Positions 43,560 to 53,868 of a DNA stretch of 64,000 nucleotides are shown here, piece after piece. Position numbers and translations under genes: made by a program. The stretch covers positions 4,206,003 through 4,270,002 of the forward strand of contig OY811976.1 of assembly GCA_963681505.1 (NCBI GenBank). The letters run 5' to 3'. The notes under the pieces were generated by a model that did no database searches, was not told where the DNA came from, and was given only the letters and a program-made list of their open reading frames with translations. The stretch is from Eunapius fragilis (Eukaryota; Porifera; Demospongiae; Spongillida; Spongillidae). Each line of letters opens with the position of its first letter. The first letter of the stretch is position 1.

Positions 43560-44035
43560 CTGTTGCATCGCAGGTTTCCCCCCTTTCATTTAACTGATTT
43601 AATTCAACCCAGACGTATTGTGAAATTTTCTAGGTACTTTTGCTTAATTAGACTTGATAAGACCGAATATAGACTTTTGGGCTTTTGTGTATCAAAGCGA
43701 ATCCTCCAGCAAATTCTAAAGCTATTGGTGCAATTTTTATTGCTTAAAAGTGTTCCTGTCCCGAGTTATGAGTTCCCAAGAAGCAGAAGCAGAAGCAGAA
43801 GCAGAAGAAGACGACCCGCCCATTATTTTTGGAAGGGGAACGAGGACAGCAGTATTTTTTGTTCTCGACATCCACGCGGTTCTACGACGTGAAACAAAAA
43901 CGAAACTACTCAGTTTTGACTTCTAGATCGATTGCCCAACAAGTTAGACGATCCGATCGTCGGGAGCGAAGCTACGGTAGGGTCGCGGGATTTTAATTAA
44001 ATTCATAGTCGGGGTCAAAACCTATATGGAAGTCT
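43560..44035 (+). repeat. Family A dispersed repeat, copy 4
   Basis: Diverged copy with AAAGCTATTGGTGCAAT, AAAAGTGTTCCTGTCCCGAG, a GAAGCA minisatellite at 43780-43805 and an end ATTCATAGTCGGGGTCAAAA comparable with copy 1. Confidence 0.65.
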
Positions 44036-45299
44036 CTAGCGAATCTTGTATTTTTTACCGTACGCAGACATGCATTCATTGATCGTACACAGGCTGATAT
44101 ATAGCTATATATAGCAAGGATATTCAGCATGAAATATAAATGTAGTTTAGAGGGGAGAAAATGCAGCCGCCAAAGTCAGTTCCAGTGATTTACTGGTTTT
44201 AACCACTAGGTCAGTCCGGACGATCAATTGTGGCAAATAAAAGCTAGCCGTTCGCACCAGCAGCTTTCTGATGTTTAGTTGTTATAACCCTGGCAACCGA
44301 TACACTTGCGATTCGCGCATCGCAATCGACCAACAAATGCAATTCATCAATCTCTATCGCGGATTATCGATGTCGAACACTTTACACGCTTACCTGATGG
44401 CAAAGATGTATAGGTCCGTGTGCTAGTTTGCAGCGCCCCACCCAAACAAACATTTACAGTATGTTGGCTTTGTATGCTATATTGTATTACAAAGCATTTA
44501 TTTATGGCACATACCACATTACACACAATACCATAAAAGGAATCGGCTAATCAGTGGTTTGGCGTTGGATGGGTGTGATTTCAAATGGGAAGCACGTGTG
44601 TGATCTGGCACTCACAAGTCAATTCCATGTAGACCTCATGGAAGACGTATATACATGTCCGCCGCCGGTTTTGAGACTGCTATCATATTAATCTTGGACA
44701 AGTATTCCATATGCCATACTCGATGCACGAGAAGAGAATTCATTAATAAATTTAATTTGGTCTCATCAGACCATCAAATAAACCATGGAGGCGGATTTTC
44801 CTAACACAGGGGTAGTTTCCAATGTTGGAACAAAAAGATGGTGCACTTAATTGGAAGCCCTTTCTCCGGCTCCTTAATGTACTTATGTCTGTCAACTGGG
44901 GCAGAGCAGAGATAATATATAGGGGGATTGGAAACCCACTCCCGCAACACCAATTAACGCGGATAGGGCTAGCAAGGGTGTTGAAGCCATACACACAGAA
45001 CATAGAACATTGAAGCTTTATTTGTTCTTTTCTTGTGCAATTAGTAGCTTTCTAAGACCCTTTGTTTTCTGCATACTTTTCTTCTGTACCTTCTTGTACA
45101 GCTCCATCCAAGCCTTAGCTTGACAAAGCCACGTATCGTGATCCACAAGTCTGCAACCATATCTAATACTGTGTTGGAGATGCCTTCATTCCAGTCAACC
45201 AGTATTATTGACCAAAGAAATTAAAATATCTTCACTTTGCTTTATTTTTAAGACTGCCTTATCATTGAGGCATGTCCACTGCATAAAAAAACGGGTTTA
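44036..45299. other. Intergenic, no gene recognised
   Basis: Two opposite frames at 44752-45013 have no recognisable motif. No RNA gene or clear repeat was found. Confidence 0.4.
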
Positions 45300-46504
45300 C
45301 GCAAGCGGTAAACACACTTTACTCACAGTGTGGTTCACCAATGGACTTACCTTGGCAGGACCGCTCCAAACATAAGCAAATTTTTTACACCCATGGAAGA
45401 CATAATAAGGTCAAACCTTATCCCATCCCTTACTGGTAGAGCTCCTCCTGGTGACCTCGAGCAACTCCTTTTGTCCTTGCCTCCAAGGCTAGGTGGTCTT
45501 GGCTTCACCATCCCTACCAATCTGTCAGCCATTGAGTTTGATGCTTCAATGACAGTCACAAAGCCATTGTACAACCTCATCCTACAAAAGAAAACACACT
45601 ATCCACTCAGTGTAATTGAGGCACAAATCCAGGCCAAAAAACAAATTCATCAATCGAAGCAACAGCAAACCCAAGACACAGCAGTAAGCCTATTACCACA
45701 TTTGTCTGAGTCTTCCCAGAGATCAATGGTTCTCACTCAAGAGAAGGGTGCTTCCAGCTGCATGGCTTACTACTCTTCCTATCTCAGAACACGGCTTTGC
45801 TTTGCACAAAGGTGCCTTTCGCGATGCCCTTGCTCTTAGATATGGATGGGACCCTCCTAACACACCTCTGTGGGAAATCATTCACTGTAGAACATGCACT
45901 CTCATGTCCTTTTGAAGGTTTTCCTACCCTACGCCACAATGAGATTCAGAAACTCACTGCAAATTTGCTGTGTCACAATGTCACTATCGAACCAACCCTA
46001 CAACCAGTTACTAGGGAAACCTTCAAACTTGCCTCTGCCATCACTGACATTGGAGCAAGATCAGACATTGCAGCTGATGGTTTCTGGGGTGGCCACTTTG
46101 AAAAAACGTTTTTTGACGTCAGAGTCCTTAACCCACTTGCTCCATCTAACACCATACCCACACCCAGTGCTTGCTACCATGAAAAAGAAAAACAAAGAGC
46201 ATATAAGCAACGCATCAGGGAAATAGACCATGCCTCTTTCACCCCCATTGTACTCTCCACTACTGGTGGAATGGGTCCAATTGCAACCACTTTCTATAAA
46301 CGCCTGGCAGACCGTCTAGCTTCCAAATGGAACTCATCCTACAGCCAAACCATTGGATGGTTGCGATGCCGTCTGTCCATTTCTCTCCTCCGCTCATCCG
46401 TCCTATGCATCAGAGGAGCTCGTTCATCAAAGGGGCATGTACCCTGCAGTGTCCCTCTCCCTGTAGACCTAGTGCATAGTGAATCTAGGTTCACTCTGGA
46501 CTAG
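45300..46504 (+). pseudogene. 3' end of a non-LTR retrotransposon ORF: RT tail and restriction-like endonuclease, broken
   Basis: Three consecutive frames together give the C-terminal part of a LINE protein. 45330-45760: WTYLGRTAPNISKFF, RLGGLGFTIPTNLSAIEF, the region after the RT thumb. 45760-45880: ISEHGFALHKGAFRDALALR in a different frame. 45870-46501: CGKSFTVEHALSCP with a Cys/His cluster, then RSDIAADGFWGGHF and FFDVRVLNP, which fit a PD-(D/E)xK-type nuclease. Two frameshifts (near 45760 and 45875) separate them. The 5' part is absent, as usual for 5'-truncated LINE copies. The clade was not assigned. Confidence 0.7.
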
Positions 46505-46589
46505 AAAGCAACTAGTTGATCTATATCATTTAACTTCATTATTTAACTCGTATCTAACATTGTGTATACGTACATGTAGTTATTTGCAC

Positions 46590-46780
46590 ATGTTAAAAAA
46601 AAATGTAAACACGAGGTAAAGCTCAGGTTTACACATATTTACTTATGTTTACAACGAAGTAAACCTGATGTTTACGCTACAGTGTAAAGGTGGTAAAGGC
46701 TCGGTTTACGCGTGTTTACACATCGCCAATATGTCAAATGTTACATTTGGTATAGCTTTACACTTCCTCGTAAAAGTCAG
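46590..46780. repeat. Cluster of GTTTAC/GTAAAC motifs
   Basis: About ten copies of GTTTAC(A/G) or its reverse within 190 bp (for example GTTTACACATATTTACTTATG, CGGTTTACGCGTGTTTACAC), many in opposite orientations. Looks like the subterminal region of a DNA transposon; no matching second end was recognised. Confidence 0.6.
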
Positions 46781-48240
46781 ATCTATATTTAGCACTATTG
46801 AGTGTGACAGCTTTTATTTTTAGATCTACAGCTAACTAGCTACTCTTAATTTTAATTCATCACTTCAAATTGGTTAGCATTGATGAATTGCAAAAACAAA
46901 AGCAGTATACAACACACAAGGAAATTAAAAGTACACATGGCGGAGGCTTGGGTGCTGAGGAAGGGTTCGCTCCGCGCCACCGTTTGCGCCGCTCTGCTGG
47001 TGCGCCTTTGCTCAATTGTTAGGAAGGAACCCCCGTATCTTCATCTTCTCCTGATTTCTCTGTGGACAGATTATGTATTCTACATGAGGTACATTATATA
47101 CATGTATATTTTGCTTACTTTTGACGAGCTGGCGAGGTTTCTGTACAACACGGCATGCATGCATGTATGGTGAACATTTTTTTAAAGGTAAAAGATGGAG
47201 ACCTACGTGATGCTTTTGTTCTTAGTCTCTGCTAGCTTCACGTCGGCTCACCACCAGCGCAGCATATTTTAAGGTGCTGACACTGCAGAGTATTTAATAC
47301 ATTAGAGATAACATATTATACATACTAGTACTAGATCAGCTGCATCTTACCCAATGCTCCCGTTGCATTTGATTGTCTATCCGATCTTTCACGATACTGT
47401 GAATAAAGAATAAATCTTTTGGTTTTCTCTTTTGAGAATCCCAATGGTCGGAGGCTTACCAGTAAATCCGTGGCCACTTAGTCCTGAAGCGATTTTAATC
47501 ACGTCGCTAGTAGTTGTACTTTGCCTGCGGCGGTCGGCAACAATTGAAACATGAATGCTCTTATTACAATCATTTATTATCTGCAATGAAACCTTTAACG
47601 ACGACAAAGCCTAAGGAACGTACATATAGAAGAACTCGAACGAACTGGAGTACGTGCTGGGGACGTATTGTGCTGCACGGTCTGAAATCACAAACTGAAC
47701 TGCTGCCAACAGCTGCATGTATATGAGTGTTTTGTTTCGCGCGCACGCAGTGTAAAATTTGATTGGTCCTATTTTTACCGCCTTGAATTAATAATTTGTG
47801 CATGACGTCGTGTTGTACTCTCGATGGCTCAAAGAGCCTACCTCAGAGGGCAAGATAAGCAACAGAACCAAACCCGATCGCTTTGTTGTAAATGACTCGC
47901 GTGCAGTTTAGGAGAGGGGCTTTCTTTAAATCCTGCCGGCCGTTGCCGCTTCGATCCTCAAGCTGTGGGTGTTGTATTGGGCTGAGTTGTACCCCAATCA
48001 TAATGTGAGTCGGGGGCTGAGAACGAAGGATACCTCTGATGGTTAGGTTCAGCGTCAGATGGGACTGCTATACCCCTGAGTGCGATGGAGATGGGACACT
48101 GCTGCCTGTGTAGTGTTCGCTTGGAGTGTCACGCCAAGGTGTGTGGCAAATAGCTCAACGGTATGTTTGGACCCAAGTTCTGGCAGTAGGAGAGGTACCT
48201 CCAGATCCGTACCCCTTAGTTGGAGGAGCTAGATGGAGCC
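46781..48240. other. Unassigned region
   Basis: A + frame at 46937-47087 (starting MAEAWVLRKGSLRATVC) ends at a possible donor (ATGAG|GTACAT). A 25-codon frame at 47194 looks like a signal peptide but is too short to call. On the - strand 47580-47470 is an open stretch with a possible donor (TTTACTG|GTAAGC). None is recognised. 47930-48240 is GC-richer than its surroundings and repeat-like. Confidence 0.3.
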
Positions 48241-49390
48241 ACAGCCATGGTAAGGGGTTTACATGTTTGTACTGGTGATGTGATGTGTGTGTACGTGTGT
48301 GTAGGGAGAGGGGAAATTTTCTGTACTTTTGAATAAGTATGTGTGTGTACACGTGTACATGTGCGTGGGGAGAAGGGATGTGTGTATGTACATGTGCATG
48401 CATGAGTAAAGGACTTTATATACTGGTTAATAGGTATGTGTGTGTTTGTGTGTATGCGTGTGTGTGTACATGTACATGGGTAGAGGGGAATGGTTGCATG
48501 ACACACTTTATGTACCGGTGAATAAGTATACATATTATGCAACCAATACCCCTCTCCCCATGCACACACGCACACCCACACACACATATACACAACACGC
48601 ACATGTGTATCACACAGCCAATTTTTACACACAAGTAGTGCACACACACATACCAGAGGTGATGAATGAGTGTGTGTGTGTGTGTACATGTGCATGGGTA
48701 AAGGGGAATTCTGGTTACATGATACACTTCATGTACCGGTGTGTAAATGTGTGTGTGTGTGTGTGTGCATGTGTGTTATGCATACTGTGTGTGTGTGTTG
48801 TTTATGTGTTTGTGTGTGTTGTGTGTGTTTGTGTGTGTGTTGTATTGTGTGTTGTGTGTGTGTGTTGTGTGTGTGCATGTGTGCTATGTATACTGTGTGT
48901 GTGTGTGTGTTTTGTGTGTGTTTGTGTGTGTTGTGTGTGTTGTATGTGTGTGTGCATGTGTGTGTACATGAGCATGGGGAGAGGTGAATGGGTTGCATAA
49001 TATTAAACAAGTGCACACACACATATACACACATACTGTACACACACAACATGTATCACGCAGCCAATTTGCACACGCACACATACCAGATGTGATGAAT
49101 GAGTGTGTATGTGTGTGTGTGTGTTATGTACACATATGTGTGTTTGTGCGTGTGTGTGTGTGTTGTGTGGTGTATGTGTGTATGTGTTGTTTGTGTGTGT
49201 TGTGTGTGTGCATGTGTGTCATGTATACTGTGTGTATATGTGTGTGCATGTGTGTGTACATGTGCATGGGGAGAGGTGAATGGGTTGCATGATATTAAAC
49301 AAGTGCAAACACACACATACACACACAACATGTATCACGCAGCCAATTTGCACACACACATACCAGATGTGATGAATGAGTGTGTGTGTG

Positions 49391-49437
<47 letters not shown>

Positions 49438-49840
49438 GGTGAATAAGTATGTGTGGGGGAGGAATTGATTGTGGTGTGTGCACTTGTGTGTACAAATTGG
49501 TTGCGTGATATGTGTGTGTATGTGAGTGTGTTGTGTGTGTGTGTGTTCATGTGCATGGGTAAAGGGGATTTGGTTGCATGATACACTTTATGTACCTGTG
49601 AATAAGTACATGTATATGTGAGTGTGTGTACATGTGTGTACAATCATGTGCATGGGGAGAGGTGAATTAACTCGTTGCATAATATTACACTGTATGTACC
49701 GGAGGGTGAATAAGTGCACGTGTGTGTGTTTGTGTATGTGGTGTGTGCGGTGTGTGTGTGTGTTGTGTGTGTGAGATATGTGTGTAGGGAGGATCGAGGA
49801 ATTGGTTGCGGTGTGTGTGCACGTGTGTACAGAGTGTTGG
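48240..49840. repeat. TG/CA compound satellite with a higher-order unit of about 292 bp
   Basis: Alternating (TG)n and (CA)n blocks with embedded unique words. GCATGGGGAGAGGTGAATGG...GTTGCAT recurs at 48972 and 49264, and ATACCAGATGTGATGAATGA follows each. Related variants occur at 48470, 48690 and 49550. Many long frames run through it on both strands because the dinucleotide repeat lacks stops; none is a gene. Confidence 0.92.
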
Positions 49841-49895
49841 GCGTATAGCCAGACCTTCGCTACGCGAATCGAAGGTCGGGCAATGCCCAACTAAG
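49839..49895. repeat. Inverted repeat of the GGGCGTAGCCAGACCTTCG type
   Basis: GTTGGGCGTATAGCCAGACC ... CGAAGGTCGGGCAATGCCCAAC: outer GTTGGGC pairs with GCCCAAC, inner GACCTTCG with CGAAGGTC. Related to the tandem motif at 33695-33795. Confidence 0.7.
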
Positions 49896-50029
49896 AGTAC
49901 TCCACGTGAACTCGTAGTGATAGCAGAGCCTACTAGTACATGTATATGAACGAAGAAGCAGTGAAAAAAAAGGGACCGGATTTCGTTTTATTTAATTTGG
50001 AAGCTAGCTAGGTCATATTTGCTTACCCA

Positions 50030-50245
50030 AGTAAAGCCTAAAGGTGATCCCAAATCTTGTGCGAGCAAACATGTAGCAAATACATACGTAAATATATGCT
50101 GACTTTACTCGTATTGCAAATGTGGCGTAAATATGTATGTAAATATGTTTGTACCTTTACGTACACGTAAATGTAGTGTAAATATTAGCGTAAAACTTAT
50201 AAGTGTTTACGTCCATGTAAATGCGAGCGTAAATATGATGTTTAA
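50030..50245. repeat. Cluster of GTAAAT/GTAAAC subterminal-type motifs
   Basis: About eleven GTAAAT or GTTTAC-like words (some ACGTAAATATG) in 200 bp, mostly pointing the same way. It abuts the 3' side of the Ginger-like element and may be its subterminal region. Confidence 0.55.
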
Positions 50246-50448
50246 CATTTGCAATTAATTTGCGCATAGCGTTCAGACATAGTAAATCCATTATTTTGTC
50301 CAGTGGTCCGTATGCTATCGCTGGCGTATAAATAATAAGGTGGATTGAATGCGTCCATTACAATCGATACACTTTCGAGGAGTGTGCAGTGCCCAAACAA
50401 CTTTTGGTACGAGCCAAAATATGCCCACACCACATTATCATCATAGCA

Positions 50449-50930
50449 CTATCGCAAAATGTACCTTAAATTATTGCCTTTCCAGCCAGCACGGAGATAT
50501 AGGTACACAAAGCAGAAACAAAGACTAGTAGCAAATGCAATAGCATAGACACCACAGTCAGTGCTGTTAGTCTGGGGCTCAATATCAATAAATCCCACAT
50601 CAATTGTTTGATTCCTAGTAAAAATTAGAGCACAAACCTGATTAACAGTAGACTGTGAAAGTGATTGATTAACAGTTGCTGCTGGCAATCCAACAGTGGA
50701 TGTAGTTAACAAATGATTTTTCCATTGTGCAGTATCTGGACAAACTCACTTCTAAGAATGTCAAAAGACAAATTACATCCAAGTGTGGTATTCTGGAATC
50801 CTGATATTTCAAACTGCTCTTTCAGCAAGTCTTGAGCTGCATTGACAATGACATCATCCAGCCATCCAGTGCTGGATAAGATCACTTCTCTCTTCTCTCT
50901 GTCCATCAAGTGTCCAGATGTCGTATTCAA
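50449..50930 (-). pseudogene. Ulp1/SENP-like C48 protease domain, frameshifted
   Basis: The first frame (50930-50706) has a Ulp1 signature (LSSTGWLDDVIVNAAQDLLK, then EFVQILHNGK). The second (50712-50449) has TSTVGLPAATVNQ and QTNSTDCGVYAIAFATSL, where C is the catalytic cysteine. The catalytic His-Trp site (NHW) falls exactly at the frame change near 50715, and a base appears to be missing there. The expected Asp (VYDS) is not visible. Such proteases accompany some Ginger-type DNA transposons. Dead copy. Confidence 0.72.
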
Positions 50931-51036
50931 CTTGTCTGATTCACTGTGAACTGTGGCCTTGCCTTAAGAATAGGAATAGAAAATATGTATCATTGGACAC
51001 AATTATTTATGCAGCTAAACAATACAAAAGTATCTA

Positions 51037-51785
51037 CTAAATATTCAGAAATGCATAATACATTTTAAAAGGTGTGCTGAAATTTGTTTTTGTTTCATTC
51101 CATTCTTTTCTTGTGTCATATATCCATTCACAAAGAGCATCCAAATTAGATGCTGTCATCAAGTAATATACTTTATCCATGAGTGTGACCTGTCTTATGG
51201 ATGTAACTTTGCAGGACTTCATCCAGTAAGATAAGAGATCAAACTCGCTAACAATCCTGAAATCCTCTTGGTAATCCACTGTTTTCTTGAATTCCACAAA
51301 GCTTTTGTACAACCCTTCATCACAAATGACAAAATCACCACAATATACCTCCATTAATGGATGCTCGTTATTGTAATGACGACTCTTTAGTCATAAATCT
51401 ATCATCAAATCCCTGCTTAATGCAAACTCACCTTCATTGAAATGCAAAATTGAGGGCTGTAAGACAAATGTAAAGTTAAAATTAAAAAAGGTATCTGTCT
51501 TTTGCTTACATCAAAATCATCTTCATCAGCAGAGTAGGAGAAATTAGCAGCACCTGTTCTCCAAGAACGCAGCAGGTGGGAGGAATACAGTTGGTTTTTA
51601 AGAACAGAATTTGTTTTATCTAACAGTTTTGCATCTTGTCTTACTTGCTTGCTATGAGCATGTTCATCATCAAATAATGTAATACTTTTCTCATTCAATA
51701 TTACATTTTCATCCCTGCTGCCCAGCACCTGTTTTTCACCCAGGTTTTGACTTGAACCATTGCTATACTCTGTTTTTTCTTTCAT
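51037..51785 (-). pseudogene. Middle exons between integrase and Ulp1 domain
   Basis: Two open stretches: 51785-51520 (acidic/polar, GAANFSYSADEDDFDVS) followed by a GTAAGC donor; and 51354-51037 (MEVYCGDFVICDEGLYKSF, CEWIYDTRKEW). No domain recognised. Same orientation and order as expected for one multi-exon transposon gene running from 53540 to 50449. Confidence 0.5.
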
Positions 51786-53540
51786 GAAATGTTTTCAGTC
51801 TGCTTTCATTAATCTTGTTTGCAAGTTGTTTTCCATCACTCAATTTTCTGAGCCTGTACAATCCTTTCTCATGAATGTTTACAATTGCATAAGGCCCTGT
51901 CCACCGTTCATCTGTTTTACCTCCTGCCCTGCTTATATTCTGCATGTTTTTCACAAGCACAAGATCTCCTATCTGATATTTTTCAGGTGTGCATCGCTCA
52001 TCGTATAATTCTTTTTGCTTTTTCTGTGCTTTTTTAATGCTCACATCAACTTTAGAAAATAATTCTTTCTTAATCTTCTCAAGTTGCGTAGCGTATGACT
52101 GCACTGTGCCATTCTCCACATGCAATTCATCTACTACTGATCCATCTTGATTGTGGTCAATCAGTTGAAGTTGCACAGGAAGCACTGCTTCTCTGCCATA
52201 CATCAAATAAAATGGTGTAAACTTAGTTGAAGCATGGACACTGGTGCAATAGGAGAACAATATAGATCCAATGTGCTCATCCCAATCATCCTGTTCAGTA
52301 TTGATATACTTTACTATAGCTTTGGTTAAGGTTTGGTTCATTCGTTCATCCAGTCCATTCGTTTGGGGGTGATAGGCACTAGATACCCGGTGTTCAACAC
52401 CTTCTATTTCAAAATGCTTTTTGTTGAGAGAATTAACAAATTCACGGCCTTTTCTGAAATGCAAACATGAAAGCAACCAAGCTGTGTAATAAGAGACAGA
52501 AGAAAGTGTGCTATTTCTTCAGCTGATTTTATTGGAAGGGCTTGAGCCTCTGGCCACTTGGAAAAATAGTCAATGCATGTAGCGAAATATCTAAAAAATA
52601 AAATCAGGTCATGACTTTTAATATAAATTATGCCATTTAAGTACCTGCATTTGTATATGAAGCATTATTACAATACTATTATAAACAACAGCTTAGACTA
52701 TTTCTGCAATGGCAAAGGTATTGTCACTGATGTGGCATTGGCCTAACGATAAAAGACACTAACTTAGTGTGGTCTTTGTGTCTGAAGATGAAACATGTTT
52801 GTGTGTCTTGTGCTATTCTTGTATACTTATGAATGAACTGGTTTTACCCAGCAGGCACAGTGGCAATACTGGCTGCAAACGTGGTCTGGTGAAGCTATCA
52901 AGCATGCATAACAGTATTTTGTTCACAAACAACCTACTAGTAGCAGATTGCATGAAATAAATAGAACATACCTATTTCCTCTGCGTGTAAGTTTAAGAGG
53001 GCCTACAAGATCGATCCCAATTTGATGCCAGACTTCGGTCTTAACGAGAATCGGATATAGCACTGCGGTCTCCTTAATCGTCTTACGATTGGTCTTTTGG
53101 CACTGTTCACACGTGTTATCATACTCCTTAATATGCTTGGTCATATCGCGCCAATAAAAGCGCGAACAGATTTTCTGAAGAGTCTTGTCGCGTCCAAAAT
53201 GCCCACCACCGTTTAGGAACATGTGAAACCGGTAAAAATAAATCGCAACTGTTAACCCAAAAGATTAAAAATCAATAGCATCGTGACTTACCTAACTTCT
53301 GATCGTGACATGACGTGATCACCTTCATTTGACTCTCTTTATCTACGATCCACCACTTTGCTGTTGAGTCTGCCCCATCTTCCGTAAAATAGAGCAAGCC
53401 GTCTCATAACACAAACTGCATGCTCTCCTGCGAATCGCTCGCTTGTCATTTTTGGTAGCATTTTGACTATACTCGCTGTCCTTGAGATATCTGTAGATAT
53501 CGTTGTATAATTGAATCTCTTTCTGCTCTGTCATTCGCAC
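51783..53540 (-). pseudogene. Ginger/KRBA2-like integrase-derived transposase, degenerate
   Basis: Proposed exons are 53292-53540 (with a frameshift and a TGA before FTEDGADSTAKWWIVD), 52972-53248 (zinc region HFGRDKTLQKICSRFYWRD ... CEQCQKTNRK, then WHQIGIDLVGPLKLT) and 51783-52590 (CIDYFSKWPEAQAL; SAYHPQTNGLDERMNQTL; MYGREAVLPVQ; VKNMQNISRAGGKTDERWTG). This order and the WHQIGIDLVGPL signature match integrases of Ginger-type DNA transposons and the related vertebrate KRBA2/GIN genes. The second catalytic aspartate (normally SDQGREF) is lost to a small deletion near 52455 (now FRKGREF). First Asp (CIDYF) and Glu (LDERMN) remain. A GPY/F-like module is present near the end. Confidence 0.75.
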
Positions 53541-53559
53541 TTAGAATTTGTCACACGCT

Positions 53560-53825
53560 GTTCATCTGTTCCAAACACATGAGAGAAATGAGGTATTATA
53601 TGGTATCCTACTAAAAAGAAATCTTAGAAACAAGTGTTTGCATCTTGCAGTTGTAACGTGAGTCTACTAGTTTAATAGAAATCACCACTGAAACGTAGAA
53701 CAGACCAAACAAAAATGCTCGCTATCTATATACCAGTAGTCACGTGCACACAGAATGTTCTAGCCTGATCTAAACCAGTCTGTTCAGTTCATTAGCACTT
53801 CAGTTGTTAAACACTGTTCATTACA
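53560..53825 (-). repeat. 3' LTR (partial definition) of the Gypsy element
   Basis: On the - strand, just after the polypurine tract AAACTGAAGGGGGAAT, the sequence TGTAATGAACAGTG starts at 53825, a normal LTR start. A TATATAG and an ATTAAA lie downstream. The matching 5' LTR is beyond the right edge, so the LTR's end is uncertain. Confidence 0.55.
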
Positions 53826-53868
53826 ATTCCCCCTTCAGTTTCTTGTGTCCACACAAGATGAATGTCTC

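Noticed and set aside
48155-49890. Many long Cys/Val- or His/Thr-rich frames on both strands
   Set aside because: Products of (TG)n/(CA)n repeats, which lack stop codons in several frames.
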